DNA of 64,000 nt, from positions 23,376 through 87,375 of the forward strand of contig NZ_SMRQ01000004.1 in NCBI RefSeq assembly GCF_004359965.1. Reading direction: 5' to 3'. The notes beneath the pieces are model-generated. The model was given only the letters and a program-made list of their open reading frames with translations, was not told where the DNA came from and did no database searches. This DNA is from Cognatilysobacter segetis. GTDB lineage: Bacteria; Pseudomonadota; Gammaproteobacteria; Xanthomonadales; Xanthomonadaceae. The translations under genes and the position numbers were made by a program. The stretch's first letter is position 1; every line of letters begins with the position of its first letter. Positions 16,637 through 26,169 of this stretch are shown here, piece by piece.

Positions 16637-16841
16637 GCGGCGCACCGCGCGTGTGCGGGAACGGCGCATCGGGCGTCGTCGTGGTGGATCCGTTCGAACA
16701 TCGTTGCGCTGCGAATTCCGCTCGCGGCTTCGCCACGCCCTGTCGCCGCGTGGCGCGCGCGGTCGCCGCGCCCGCCCGGCCTGCGCGCATCGGCGCTTTG
16801 CCGTAGACTCCGCCCCGCTTTCGGGTGACCCGCCGCCGCCA

Positions 16842-17007
16842 GGCGTCGGGTTGAAACGGGAAGCCGGTGACGCGCCATGCGCCAGCCCGGCACTGCCCCC
16901 GCAACGGTAAGCGAGTAAAGCCGCGGCATCGGCCACTGTGATTCGTCACGGGAAGGCGCCACCGGTGGGATGCGATGCATCCGCTCGCGAGTCCGGAGAC
17001 CGGCCCG
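16842..17007 (+). promoter_or_regulatory. Cobalamin (adenosylcobalamin) riboswitch
   Basis: The conserved AdoCbl-riboswitch blocks occur in order: GGGTTGAAACGGGAAGCCGG (from 16848), the CCGGCACTGCCCCCGCAACG core with GGTAAG (16887-16911), GCCACTG (16932-16938), GGGAAGG (16949-16955) and the closing GAGTCCGGAGACCGGCC (16989-17005). It sits about 135 bases before btuB and should reduce BtuB synthesis when cobalamin is abundant, most likely by occluding the ribosome-binding site, since no T-rich terminator follows. Confidence 0.95.
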
Positions 17008-17140
17008 GAAGCCTGACTGGTTGCGATGCGGAGGGCGTCGCGCGGCCCGTGGCGCGCGTGCGCCATCGTTCCGCTTCGTCCTCTCCAAGCGACTTCCTTC
17101 CCTAGCACGGCGTGGGGCCGTGCCCGCTGGAGATGTATCG

Positions 17141-18970
17141 ATGACGTTCCGCCTTCTTTCCGTGGCCGTTCTGGCCGCGCTCGCCCTGCCCGCTTCCGCC
17201 GACGAAACCGACACGCTCGACCAGGTCGTCGTCACCGCCACGCGTACGCCCGTCGCCGTGCGCGACGTGCTCGCCGCCGTCGAGGTGATCGACCGCGACG
17301 AGATCGAGCGCAGCCAGGCTCGCTCGCTGCCCGACCTGCTGCGCGGCCGCGCCGGTATCTCGATCGGCAACCAGGGCGGGCTCGGCAAGCTCACCACGCT
17401 GTTCGTGCGCGGCAGCGAATCCGACCACGTGCTGGTGCTCGTGGACGGCGTGCGCATGGGCTCGGCGACCTCCGGCCTGGTTTCGTTCCAGGATCTTCCG
17501 GTCGACCTGATCGACCGCATCGAGATCGTGCGCGGCCCGCGTTCCAGCCTTTACGGCAGCGAGGCGATCGGCGGCGTCATCCAGATCTTCACGCGCCGCG
17601 ACGCCGGTGCGCCGACCCCGCGGTTCTCGATCGGCGCGGGCAGCGACGACACGTACGAAGCCAGCGCCGGCATCGGCGGCCGCGCCGGGCGGGGCTGGTT
17701 CGGCGCCGACGTCTCGCGCCAGCAGACCCGCGGCCGCAATGCCTGCCGCGGCGCGGGTGCGCCGGTCTTCGCCGGCTGCTTCACCGACGAGCCCGATCGC
17801 GACGGCTACACGCGCGACGCCGTGTCGCTGCGCGGCGGCGCCGACCTCGGCGACACGCTCAAGCTCGACGCACGCGTGCTGCGCAGCGAAGGCGACAACG
17901 AGTACGACGGCTTCTACAACCGTTCGACCACCGTGCAGCAGGTGCTCGCTGGCGGCATCGCGTGGACGCCGTCGCAGGCGGCGGCGCTGCGCCTGCAGGC
18001 CGGTCGCGATCGCGACGCGTCGGACAATTACGCCGGCGATACGTTCGCCGGGGATTTCGCCAGCGATCGCGACACCGCCTCGCTGCAGGGCGACTTCACC
18101 CTCGCCGCGGGCCAGCGCCTGAGCACCGGCGTCGAGTGGCAGCGCGACACCGTGCGCGGCGCGACGCCGTACGCGATGACCTCGCGCCGCGACCGCGCGG
18201 CGTTCCTGCAGTACCAGGGCGACTTCGGCGCGTTCGACGCGCAGGCCAGCGCGCGCCACGACGACAACGACCAGTTCGGTGGCCATGCCACCGGCAACCT
18301 CGCCTTCGGCTACGACCTCTCGCGCGCGTGGCGCCTCACGCTGGGCGGCGGGACGGCGTTCAAGGCCCCGACGTTCAACGAGCTCTACTACCCGTGCTGC
18401 AGCAATCCGCTGCTGCGGCCGGAGCGCTCGCGCAGCGTCGAAGCGGGCCTCGCCTGGAAGGGCGCGACGTCGAACCTGCGCCTGGACGTCTACCAGACGC
18501 ACGTGGACGATCTCATCGCCTTCGACAGCGTCACCTTCGCGCCCGCGAACATCGAACGCGCGCGCCTGCGCGGTGCCGAGCTCAGCGGCGATACGACGCT
18601 CGCCGGCTGGATCGCGAACGCGAGCCTCAGCATCGTCGATGCGAAGAACCGCACGCAGCCGGGTTCGACGCTTGAGCTGCCGCGGCGTTCGCGCGGCAGC
18701 GCGCGCATCGACCTCGACCGCGCGTTCGGTGCGTTCCGTCTCGGACTCACCGCAGCCGGCGAAGGCGCGCGTTACGACGACTTCGCGAACGCGCACCGCC
18801 TGGGGGCGTTCGCGACCGTCGACCTGCGCGGCGAGTACGCACTCGCGCCGGCCTGGACGCTGCAGGCACGCGTGCAGAACCTGTTCGATCGCCGCTACGA
18901 AACGGTCGAGTACTACAACCAGCCCGGCCGCGGCGTATTCGTGACACTGCGCTACGCGCCCGCGCGCTGA
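17141..18970 (+). CDS. btuB: TonB-dependent outer-membrane cobalamin receptor BtuB
   Basis: A 609-residue protein, the expected BtuB size. The signal peptide (about 1-20, ending ALPASA) is followed by a TonB box (DQVVVTATRTP, about 27-37), a plug domain (about 40-150, with VFVRGSESDHVLVLVDG-like features and IDRIEIVRGPRSSLYGSEAI) and a 22-strand barrel to the C-terminus. The start at 17141 has GGAG shortly upstream and gives the signal peptide directly. It imports vitamin B12 across the outer membrane using TonB energy. The cobalamin riboswitch immediately upstream confirms the substrate. No btuCDF or cob genes lie in the window. Confidence 0.95.
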   Translation: MTFRLLSVAVLAALALPASADETDTLDQVVVTATRTPVAVRDVLAAVEVIDRDEIERSQARSLPDLLRGRAGISIGNQGGLGKLTTLFVRGSESDHVLVLVDGVRMGSATSGLVSFQDLPVDLIDRIEIVRGPRSSLYGSEAIGGVIQIFTRRDAGAPTPRFSIGAGSDDTYEASAGIGGRAGRGWFGADVSRQQTRGRNACRGAGAPVFAGCFTDEPDRDGYTRDAVSLRGGADLGDTLKLDARVLRSEGDNEYDGFYNRSTTVQQVLAGGIAWTPSQAAALRLQAGRDRDASDNYAGDTFAGDFASDRDTASLQGDFTLAAGQRLSTGVEWQRDTVRGATPYAMTSRRDRAAFLQYQGDFGAFDAQASARHDDNDQFGGHATGNLAFGYDLSRAWRLTLGGGTAFKAPTFNELYYPCCSNPLLRPERSRSVEAGLAWKGATSNLRLDVYQTHVDDLIAFDSVTFAPANIERARLRGAELSGDTTLAGWIANASLSIVDAKNRTQPGSTLELPRRSRGSARIDLDRAFGAFRLGLTAAGEGARYDDFANAHRLGAFATVDLRGEYALAPAWTLQARVQNLFDRRYETVEYYNQPGRGVFVTLRYAPAR

Positions 18971-18980
18971 GCCGTCGACA

Positions 18981-19006
18981 CGACCGCCGGCCCGCGCCGG
19001 CGGTCG
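18981..19006. terminator. Strong hairpin between convergent genes
   Basis: An 11-bp perfect stem (CGACCGCCGGC with GCCGGCGGTCG, loop CCGC) sits between btuB and the convergent gene ending at 19010. Neither side has a good T run, so it may act as a transcript-end stabiliser rather than a canonical intrinsic terminator. Confidence 0.5.
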
Positions 19007-19009
19007 CGT

Positions 19010-19507
19010 TCAGTGCCGGCCCGGCGCCGGCACCGTCTGCGCGAACCGCGCGTAATCGACCGGCACGCCGATCATGTCCGGCCGCACTGCGCGCAGCGTG
19101 CAGACCAGCTCCTCGTAGCTCGTGGCGAGCTGCCGGAACATCGCCGCGTACGCACTGCGGCCGGTGTCCGCGATGCCGAGGTAGGCACTCCGGCCGATGT
19201 CCATGAAGTAGCGCACGTTGACGCGGCGCCGTTCGGCGAGCGAGGGAAACAGGCCCGCGATCAGCAGGCAACGGTCGCCGACCTCGCGCAGCGACTCCTC
19301 GCGCACCGAACCGGACTGCGCCTGCGCGTGCAGCCAGTCGAGCGCCTGCGTGCGCGCCAGCAGGTGGCCGTCGCCCTGGTGCCGCAGCAGCACGAACACG
19401 AGGTAGCTCTCGCGCGATTCGTCGAGCACGAAACCCGCGCGCTCGCCCGCCTCGTGCACCAGCGCCTGCCACAACTCGGCGGACGCGCCCTGTCGCATCT
19501 GGACCAT
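19010..19507 (-). CDS. Hypothetical protein, about 165 residues
   Basis: A 165-residue soluble protein with well-spread charged and hydrophobic residues. It includes VHEAGERAGFVLDESRESYL (about 17-36) and VNVRYFMDIGRSAYLGIADT (about 95-114). No signal peptide or membrane helix. I do not recognise a named domain, though the sequence looks like a real conserved protein rather than a shadow frame. It stands alone, convergent with btuB and in the same direction as the gtrA gene 110 bases upstream. Function unknown. Confidence 0.75.
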   Translation of the reverse strand: MVQMRQGASAELWQALVHEAGERAGFVLDESRESYLVFVLLRHQGDGHLLARTQALDWLHAQAQSGSVREESLREVGDRCLLIAGLFPSLAERRRVNVRYFMDIGRSAYLGIADTGRSAYAAMFRQLATSYEELVCTLRAVRPDMIGVPVDYARFAQTVPAPGRH

Positions 19508-19619
19508 CGCCCCTGGCCTCCGTACCGCGGCCCCTCGCCACGGTTATCGGCCCGCAAGCGGCCGACTGGCGTCAGGTGTAGCGCGGCGGCGATGAACGGC
19601 GATTCAAGGCGGCGACGCC

Positions 19620-20003
19620 TCAGCGTCGATAGACCCAGTGACGCGACAGCAGGAAGCCGACGACCCCCAGGATGAATTCGACCGCGGGCTTGGCGAGCCA
19701 GGCCCAGTGCAGGCCGACCACCTGGTCGATGACGCCGAGCGACCAGGTGCTGACGATCGTGGTGGCGATCCACATCACGGTGAAGCGCGTGAACTGGGTG
19801 CCGCCGATGGCCACGTCGTGGTCGCCGAAGGTGAAACGCCCGTTCATCCAGAAGCCCAGCGAGGCGCCAGCGATGCGACCCAGCACGTTGGCCGGCTCGA
19901 TCGCCATGCCGGCATGGCTCAGCGCGACCACCACCGCCCAGTCGACCAGCCATTGCACGAGGCCGATCGTCAGGTAGGCGCGGCTCTGGCGGCTCAGGCT
20001 CAT
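19620..20003 (-). CDS. GtrA family membrane protein
   Basis: A 127-residue protein with four membrane helices typical of GtrA: YLTIGLVQWLVDWAVVVALS, then ANVLGRIAGASLGFWMNGRFTF, a third helix about residues 65-85 and FILGVVGFLLSRHWVYRR at the end. The NGRFTF motif and the basic C-terminus are family marks. GtrA proteins are thought to help flip or supply polyprenyl-linked sugars for cell-surface glycosylation. The start at 20003 overlaps the stop of the large membrane protein gene by four bases, so the two are coupled. This start is preferred over ten residues further upstream, which would overlap that gene more. Confidence 0.9.
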   Translation of the reverse strand: MSLSRQSRAYLTIGLVQWLVDWAVVVALSHAGMAIEPANVLGRIAGASLGFWMNGRFTFGDHDVAIGGTQFTRFTVMWIATTIVSTWSLGVIDQVVGLHWAWLAKPAVEFILGVVGFLLSRHWVYRR

Positions 20004-21991
20004 GGGGTGCGGGGCGGTCGAAGGGCCCAGCACTCTACCGGGCCGACGGTCAGAAGAATGTAAGCACCCGCGCGCACCAGGCCCGCGCGGCGCGCCGGCG
20101 TGGCATCGGGTGCGCGTAGCAGCACGACGTCGATGGCCTGGTCACGCAGCAGCTGCGCCCACGCGGCGCCGCTCGGGTCGGCATCCGCGACGATCGCCGC
20201 CGCGTGCAGGCGCGGCGCGTACCACGCGGTCGTGCGACCGCGCCCCGCGAGCTCGGCATGCGCGGCGCCGCCGAGATCGAGCACGACGGCCTCCGGCGCG
20301 ATCTCCCGCAGCCGCGCGATGGCGAGGCGCTCGGGCGCGTAGCGCTGCAACAGCGGCGCGTCGCGGCCGCCGGCGGCCAGCGCGCGCTTGATGCCGCCGG
20401 TGTGCAGCGTCCACCCGCTGTTGGCCTGGAAGGCCAGGTCGGCGATGCAGACCACCGCGAGCAGCGCGATCGCACGGCGCGCGGGATACAGCGCGGCGAC
20501 GGTCGCGACCGCCGGCGGCAGCAGCAGGACCAGGCCGGGCACCACGTAGCGCGCATAGGGGAGCACCGCCATCGGCACCGCGATCGCCACCAGCGCGCAG
20601 AGCGTGGGCACGCGCGTGCGGCGCGGGCCGAGCCCGGCGATCGCGACGCCCGCGAAGGCCACCAGCAGAAGCCCGAGGCCGCCGTTCCAGCCCTCCAGGT
20701 GCCGGGCCGTGAGGAACGTCATCGACCAGGGCACCGGCATGCCCGGCACTGCGCGCCAGCGCGTGTCGACAAAATCGACCGGCGCGAAGCACGGCGAACG
20801 GAAAACGCTGTTGAGCAGCGGCAGCAGCGGGTTGCCGCAGCGGGTCCAGGCATAGGCGTAGCTCGAGCCGCCGACCGCGGCGACGAGCGCCAGCGCCACC
20901 GCCACGCGGCCCGGCCGCAGGCCGTCCGAACGCAGGAACGCGACGCTGGCCAGCAGCGCGGCCGCCGGCAGGTGGATCGCCTTCAGGCCGAGCAGCACGC
21001 CGGCGAGCAACGCCACCGCGATCCACGAGCGCGCACCCGGCCGCAGCGCGATCGTGAGCAGCGCCAGCATCGGGGCGGTCGCCGGAAGTTCCGTCTGCAT
21101 GCCCCCGACCAGCAGCGCGACCGACGGCAGCGTCGCGAACAGGGCGACCGCCAGCCAGCGGAAGGCCGGCGCGGTGCCGAGCGTGCCCGTCGCGCGCGCC
21201 ACCAGCGCGGCAGAGGCGACGAGCCACGCCGCGTCCAGCGCGCCGCGCGCCTCGCCGCGCGCGAGCACCTGCACCATGCCCTGCAGCACGTCGCCCGCCC
21301 ACGGCGCCAGCGCCCAGACCTGCTGCGACGCATCGAGCGCATAGCGGCCGTTGCGCAGCAACTGCCACGGCAGGCCCAAGTGGTAGGCGAGGTCGTCGTA
21401 CTGCAGCGTCGGCAGCCACGCGCCCGCCGAGGCGAGGCCCAGCGCCAGCACCGACATGGCCGCGATGCGCGGCGACGCGTCCACGGCGCCGACCCACCGA
21501 CGGCGCGCGTCACGCAGGCAGGCGCCCAGCACGCGGCGGCGCGCGAGCGCGACCACCGCCAGCATCGGCGCATACACCTCAATGCGGTGCACGGGCCAAG
21601 GCAGCAGCCACCCGACCACGCCGGCGATCACCGCGCACCCGACGACGAACGCGGCGGCCGCGTCATCCACGACCCACGTGCCGATCGCGATCGCGGCGGC
21701 CGCCAGCAGCGCGGTCGCGAGCATCGGCCCCGGCCCGGCCATCACGCCCAGCGCAATCGCCCCGACCAGCGCGATCGCATCGGCCATGCGCAGCCGCGGC
21801 GCGCGCGCGAGCAGCCCCGCGAGCGCGGCCCACAGCGCGGCGAGCAGCAGCATTTCGCCGATGCGCGGCGCCGGCAGCGCGGTCCACATGCGATGGACGA
21901 CCAGGCCGGCGACGCAGGCGAGCAGGCCCGCCTCGACGAGGCGGCGCTGCAGGCGGACGCCGGGCGTCGGGGATTCGGAAGGGGTCGGCAC
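20000..21991 (-). CDS. Polytopic membrane protein, GT-C/GT39-like glycosyltransferase candidate
   Basis: A 663-residue protein with about 12-14 membrane helices and a soluble C-terminal region (about 540-663). The loop LPTLQYDDLAYHLGLP (about 192-207) carries the Asp-Asp of the first periplasmic loop typical of GT-C-fold, polyprenol-phosphate-sugar-dependent transferases (ArnT/PMT-like). Overall family assignment is by this motif and topology only. The coupled downstream GtrA gene supports a role in lipid-linked sugar transfer to a surface glycan, with the acceptor unknown. The operon seems to begin here, divergent from glmU. Confidence 0.75.
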   Translation of the reverse strand: MPTPSESPTPGVRLQRRLVEAGLLACVAGLVVHRMWTALPAPRIGEMLLLAALWAALAGLLARAPRLRMADAIALVGAIALGVMAGPGPMLATALLAAAAIAIGTWVVDDAAAAFVVGCAVIAGVVGWLLPWPVHRIEVYAPMLAVVALARRRVLGACLRDARRRWVGAVDASPRIAAMSVLALGLASAGAWLPTLQYDDLAYHLGLPWQLLRNGRYALDASQQVWALAPWAGDVLQGMVQVLARGEARGALDAAWLVASAALVARATGTLGTAPAFRWLAVALFATLPSVALLVGGMQTELPATAPMLALLTIALRPGARSWIAVALLAGVLLGLKAIHLPAAALLASVAFLRSDGLRPGRVAVALALVAAVGGSSYAYAWTRCGNPLLPLLNSVFRSPCFAPVDFVDTRWRAVPGMPVPWSMTFLTARHLEGWNGGLGLLLVAFAGVAIAGLGPRRTRVPTLCALVAIAVPMAVLPYARYVVPGLVLLLPPAVATVAALYPARRAIALLAVVCIADLAFQANSGWTLHTGGIKRALAAGGRDAPLLQRYAPERLAIARLREIAPEAVVLDLGGAAHAELAGRGRTTAWYAPRLHAAAIVADADPSGAAWAQLLRDQAIDVVLLRAPDATPARRAGLVRAGAYILLTVGPVECWALRPPRTP

Positions 21992-22069
21992 GCGCGCATC
22001 CTAGTGGCTCGACCGCGCGCCGGCATCCCGCCGCGCGCGTCGCGCACGCGGGCGATGCCACGCGACCCG

Positions 22070-22075
22070 TAGAAT
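22070..22075 (+). promoter_or_regulatory. Probable -10 element of glmU
   Basis: TAGAAT lies 30 bases before the glmU ATG in the divergent intergenic region. No good -35 hexamer is seen 17 bases upstream. Confidence 0.35.
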
Positions 22076-22105
22076 CCCGGCGTCCCTCGCCAGCCGGATC
22101 CGCCC

Positions 22106-23476
22106 ATGACCGCACCCCTGCACGTCGTCATCCTCGCCGCGGGCGAAGGCACGCGCATGCGGTCCGCGCGGCCGAAGGTGCTGCAGACCGTGGCGGGGAT
22201 CCCGATGCTGCAGCACGTGATCGACACCGCGCGCACGCTCGAGCCCGCCGGCATCCACGTGGTCTACGGCCACCACGGCGAGCAGGTGCGCGACGCGTTC
22301 ATCGGCCAGCACGACCTCGACTGGGTCGAGCAGGCCGAGCGCCTAGGCACGGGCCACGCGGTGCTGCAGGCGATGCCGCAGGTGGAACAGGACGCGCGCG
22401 TGCTGGTGCTCTACGGCGACGTGCCGCTGATCCGCACCGAGACGCTGGAGCGCCTGCTCGAGGCCGAAGGCCGCATCGCGATGCTGGCCGCCGACCTCGA
22501 CGATCCCACCGGCTACGGCCGCGTGATCCGCGACGCCGCCGGCCGCGTGGCGCGCATCGTCGAGCAGAAGGACGCGAACGACGACGAGCGCGAGATCTCG
22601 CTGGTCAACACCGGGATCCTCGTCGCCGACGCCGCGCCGCTGCAGCGTTGGCTCGCGCATCTGTCGAACGACAACGCGCAGGGCGAGTACTACCTGACCG
22701 ACGTGTTCGCCTCGGCGTCGGACGAATTCAACCCGGCCGAGATCGTGCTGGTCGACGATCCGCAGGAAACCGAAGGCGCCAACGACCGCTGGCAGCTCGC
22801 GCAGCTCGAGCGCGCCCTGCAGCGTCGCTGCGCGCAGGCGCTGTGCGCCGCCGGCGCGCGGCTGGTCGATCCCGAACGTTTCGACCAGCGCGGCACGGTG
22901 CGCGTGGGCATGGACGTGGAGATCGACGTCGACGTGATCCTGGAAGGCGAGATCGAGCTCGGCGACGGCGTGCGTATCGGCCCGTTCTGCCGGCTCAAGG
23001 ACGTCAGGCTCGGACCCGGCACGGAAGTGCGCGCGCACTGCGACCTCGACGGCGTGGTCGTCGAGGGCGCCGCGCAGATCGGGCCGTTCGCGCGGTTGCG
23101 GCCGGGCACGGTGCTGGCCGACGGCGTGCACATCGGCAACTTCGTCGAGACCAAGGCGACGACGATGGGCGTGTCGAGCAAGGCCAACCACCTCGCCTAC
23201 CTCGGCGATGCGGTCATCGGCACCAAGGTGAACGTCGGCGCCGGCACCATCACCTGCAACTACGACGGCGCGAACAAGCACCGCACGACGATCGAGGACG
23301 GCGCCTTCATCGGTTCCAACAGTTCGCTGGTCGCGCCGGTGACCGTCGGGCGCGATGCCACCATCGGCGCGGGCTCGGTGATCACCAAGGACGCGCCGTC
23401 GGGCGAGCTCACCCTCGGCCGCGCGCGCCAGGCGACGCTCGAAGGCTGGCAGCGCCCGGTCAAGGCGCCGAAGTAG
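22106..23476 (+). CDS. glmU: Bifunctional GlmU (N-acetylglucosamine-1-phosphate uridyltransferase / glucosamine-1-phosphate acetyltransferase)
   Basis: A 456-residue enzyme of standard length. The N-terminal uridyltransferase has [20 protein letters not shown] (about 7-26), the nucleotide-binding signature, and LYGDVPLIR. The C-terminal left-handed beta-helix (about 250-440) has hexapeptide repeats and the acetyltransferase active-site stretch [18 protein letters not shown]. It makes UDP-GlcNAc for peptidoglycan and lipopolysaccharide from the product of GlmS and GlmM. glmS is 13.5 kb away in the same direction. It stands alone, convergent with the universal stress protein gene. Confidence 0.97.
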   Translation: MTAPLHVVILAAGEGTRMRSARPKVLQTVAGIPMLQHVIDTARTLEPAGIHVVYGHHGEQVRDAFIGQHDLDWVEQAERLGTGHAVLQAMPQVEQDARVLVLYGDVPLIRTETLERLLEAEGRIAMLAADLDDPTGYGRVIRDAAGRVARIVEQKDANDDEREISLVNTGILVADAAPLQRWLAHLSNDNAQGEYYLTDVFASASDEFNPAEIVLVDDPQETEGANDRWQLAQLERALQRRCAQALCAAGARLVDPERFDQRGTVRVGMDVEIDVDVILEGEIELGDGVRIGPFCRLKDVRLGPGTEVRAHCDLDGVVVEGAAQIGPFARLRPGTVLADGVHIGNFVETKATTMGVSSKANHLAYLGDAVIGTKVNVGAGTITCNYDGANKHRTTIEDGAFIGSNSSLVAPVTVGRDATIGAGSVITKDAPSGELTLGRARQATLEGWQRPVKAPK

Positions 23477-23482
23477 CGCCGC

Positions 23483-23500
23483 CGGGCCGCGCGCGGCCCG
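23483..23500. terminator. GC palindrome between glmU and the universal stress protein gene
   Basis: CGGGCCGCG with CGCGGCCCG is an 18-base perfect palindrome sitting between two convergent stop codons. It has no loop in the perfect form and no T run, so it would be a weak bidirectional terminator at best. Confidence 0.4.
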
Positions 23501-23506
23501 ACCGCA

Positions 23507-24340
23507 TCAGTGCCGCATCAGCAGCGGCAGGTCGGCATGCGCGAGCACGTGCCGCGTGACGCCGCCGAGCACCCATTCGGAAAAGCGCGCGTGGCCGTAC
23601 GCGCCCATCACGAGCAGGTCGGCGTCCTCGCGCCGTGCCGCCGCGAGCAGCGCCGCACCGGTGGGCTCGCCACCGTCGCCGATGTCGCCGAGCGCGCGCA
23701 CCTCGGCGTCGGGACGATGGCGCTCGAGCCAGTCCTCCAGGCAGAACGAGCGCCGCATCGACAACGGGCGTTGGCGCTCGCCGGTCAGCACCACCACGCG
23801 ATGCGCGCGCGTGACGAATGGCAGCGCGCCGTGCAGCGCGCGCGCCGCGCCGGGCCGGCCATTCCAGGCCACGACCAGCGTCCCGAAGACGCGGCCCGCG
23901 TCGCCGCCGGCCGGCAGCACCAGCGTGGGCAGGCGCGTGGCGATCGTGATGCGGCCGACACCGCCGACGTGCGTCCACGGATCGTCGTCGGACGCATCGA
24001 GCCGCGCGACCACGAGGTCGTGGCAGCCGGCGACGTATTCGAGCGCCTGCGCGGCGTCGCCGGCCGACGCGAGCCAGACGGGATTGCGCGCACCCATCGA
24101 TGCGGCCCATGCGCTGAACGCCTCGGCATGGCCCTCGGCCTCGCGCACCTGCCGCTCGGCCTCCATGGCCGCCGCGGCGGCGAGCATGCCGGGGTCGTAG
24201 GTGGTGACCGGCGGCATGCCGATCGGCACCACGTGCACGGCGGTCAGCGCGCCGCGAAAGGTGGCGGCGATGCGCGCGGCGGCCTCGACCGCGGCGTCCC
24301 AGTGGCCCAGGGTCTGCGCCCGCACGAGCACGTCGGTCAT
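23507..24340 (-). CDS. Tandem-domain universal stress protein
   Basis: A 277-residue protein with two UspA-like domains, about residues 1-140 and 145-277. The second keeps the ATP-binding pattern G-x2-G-x9-G-(S/T) in GAYGHARFSEWVLGGVTRHV near the C-terminus. The first is degenerate. The ATG at 24340 has GGAG nine bases upstream. A GTG 12 bases further up is less likely. Usp proteins are cytoplasmic and are induced by starvation, respiratory or oxidative stress. No FNR-type site was identified upstream. It is divergent from the DUF1003 gene. Confidence 0.9.
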   Translation of the reverse strand: MTDVLVRAQTLGHWDAAVEAAARIAATFRGALTAVHVVPIGMPPVTTYDPGMLAAAAAMEAERQVREAEGHAEAFSAWAASMGARNPVWLASAGDAAQALEYVAGCHDLVVARLDASDDDPWTHVGGVGRITIATRLPTLVLPAGGDAGRVFGTLVVAWNGRPGAARALHGALPFVTRAHRVVVLTGERQRPLSMRRSFCLEDWLERHRPDAEVRALGDIGDGGEPTGAALLAAARREDADLLVMGAYGHARFSEWVLGGVTRHVLAHADLPLLMRH

Positions 24341-24500
24341 GGTCGTCTCCACGTCGGTCGATGGCGGCTACGTTGCCCAGCATGTCGACCCCGGCATTTG
24401 ACCGGAATCAAGCCGCCACGCCCTGCCGACGAGCGGTGCGCACGCGGGGCGTCGCGACGCTCTTGTACGCTGTCGCTGCCTTCCGGACCGGGACGCTGCC

Positions 24501-25061
24501 ATGGCGAACCACACCCACGACTCCGCGGCGCACCGCTGGTTCGGTCGCCGCTACGAAGAGCTGAAATCCGCGGAGCGCGAAGCGGTGGAACATGCCGCCC
24601 ACCGACGCCTGCTCAGCGCCGACACCAACGCGCAATTCAACGAGAGCCTCACGTTCGGCGAGCGCCTCGCAGACCGCGTCGCGCGCTTCGGCGGCTCGTG
24701 GACCTTCATCCTGCTGTTCGCCGGCACGCTGCTGGCGTGGGCGTTGCTCAACGTGGCGTGGCTGCGCCATCCGTTCGACCCGTACCCCTTCATCTTCCTC
24801 ACCCTGCTGCTGTCGATGCTCGCCGCGGTGCAGGCCCCGGTGATCATGATGAGCCAGAACCGGCAGGCCGCGAAGGACCGGCTCGACGCCGCGCACGATT
24901 ACGCGGTGAACCTCAAGGCCGAGATGGAAATCATGGCGCTGCACGACAAGCTCGATGCACTGCGCACCGAGCAGTTGCAGGTGCTGATCGAGAAGCAGAA
25001 CGACCAGCTGCAGCTGGTGCAGCGGCTGCTGGAACGCATCGAGCGCGACGCCGCGTCGTAA
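24501..25061 (+). CDS. DUF1003 membrane protein
   Basis: A 186-residue protein with two membrane helices (about 72-94, FILLFAGTLLAWALLNVAWL, and about 100-122, FIFLTLLLSMLAAVQAPVIM). MSQNRQAAKDRLDAAHDYAVNLKAEMEI follows, the hallmark of DUF1003, and then a C-terminal coiled coil (about 145-183). The N-terminal 60 residues are hydrophilic. The function is not established for the family. It is convergent with the L,D-transpeptidase gene, with only six bases between the stop codons. Confidence 0.9.
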   Translation: MANHTHDSAAHRWFGRRYEELKSAEREAVEHAAHRRLLSADTNAQFNESLTFGERLADRVARFGGSWTFILLFAGTLLAWALLNVAWLRHPFDPYPFIFLTLLLSMLAAVQAPVIMMSQNRQAAKDRLDAAHDYAVNLKAEMEIMALHDKLDALRTEQLQVLIEKQNDQLQLVQRLLERIERDAAS

Positions 25062-25067
25062 GGCGGT

Positions 25068-26051
25068 TCAGCGGCCACCGGCCTCCACGTCGATGCGCTG
25101 GAACTGCGCGCGATCGCCCAGCGGCTGGTCGGTGATCACCACCGTCGCGCCGGGTTGCAGCAGGTCCTCGACGCGACGCGCGATCTCGGCGGGCACGCCG
25201 ATGCGGCCCGTGGCGATCGCCTGCTTCACCTGACCTTCGTCCTGCGTGCCCGGGGTGAGGTCGATCGACATCCATCGCCGCGCCGGACGATCCGGCAACA
25301 CCGGGTTGACGCCTTCGGCCGCGCCGTCGAGCAGCACGTAGGCGTGGGTGCCGAGCACGAGGCCCGGCTCGACGCGCAGCGCCGCCTGGCCGATGCGCAC
25401 ACCGTTGCGCGTCACCACGAGTCGCGCATCCGACAGGCTCAGCACGACACTGACCGGACCGCCCGGCGACAGCTCGGGCGTCCAGAAGTCGCCGCTCGCC
25501 GCGGGGGCATCGCTCGACGGCAGGCCGCGCAGCACCTCGCCCGCCGCGGCGATGCCGGGCTGCGCCTGCCGGTCGGTGACGATCACCGTGTCGCCGGTGC
25601 GCGTGGCATTGAACAGGGCCTTCGCGAACGCCTCCGGCAGGCGGATGCAGCCGTGCGAGGCGGGCCGTCCCGGCACCACGCCGGCATGCAGCGCCACGCC
25701 GTCCCATGTCAGCCGCTGCATGAAGGGCATGGGCGCGCTGTCGTAGAGGTTGGAGTAGTGCTCCACCTCCTTCTGCAGGATGGTGAACAGGCCCACCGGC
25801 GTTTCGTGGCCGGGCTTGCCGCTGCTGATGCTCGACGCGCCGATGCGCACGCCGTTGCGGTACACGTGCAGCTGCTGCAGCGGCAGGCTGACCACGATGA
25901 GCAACGGCCCGGCGGGTGCGATCGCGGGCTGCCAGACGTACTCGCCCGGGCGCGGCTTCCACGTCGCCGGCACCACGGCCGATGCGCTCGACACCGCCAG
26001 CGCCAGCAGCAGGAGGAGGATGCAACGCAACGGCAGGTGCCAGCTCATCAT
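25068..26051 (-). CDS. L,D-transpeptidase (YkuD family), exported
   Basis: A 327-residue protein with a signal peptide (about 1-25). The YkuD domain (about 48-160) carries His122 in ALHAGV and the catalytic SHGCIRL block with His133, Cys135 and Arg137. A second region (about 200-327) is divergent: VVLSLSDARLVVTRNGVRIG echoes the start of the YkuD fold but lacks a second active site. It should form 3-3 peptidoglycan cross-links or attach lipoprotein to peptidoglycan in the periplasm. Two adjacent ATG codons could start it. It is divergent from the beta-CASP hydrolase gene. Confidence 0.92.
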   Translation of the reverse strand: MMSWHLPLRCILLLLLALAVSSASAVVPATWKPRPGEYVWQPAIAPAGPLLIVVSLPLQQLHVYRNGVRIGASSISSGKPGHETPVGLFTILQKEVEHYSNLYDSAPMPFMQRLTWDGVALHAGVVPGRPASHGCIRLPEAFAKALFNATRTGDTVIVTDRQAQPGIAAAGEVLRGLPSSDAPAASGDFWTPELSPGGPVSVVLSLSDARLVVTRNGVRIGQAALRVEPGLVLGTHAYVLLDGAAEGVNPVLPDRPARRWMSIDLTPGTQDEGQVKQAIATGRIGVPAEIARRVEDLLQPGATVVITDQPLGDRAQFQRIDVEAGGR

Positions 26052-26169
26052 CGACAGCGATCCGGGATACGACGCGCATGCTGCGCCGGAATCCGCGCGG
26101 GAGCTTGACCTGGATCAAACGACGCGACGGTGCGCGGCGTAGCGTCGGGTCATCGAACGGAGCCCGCCC

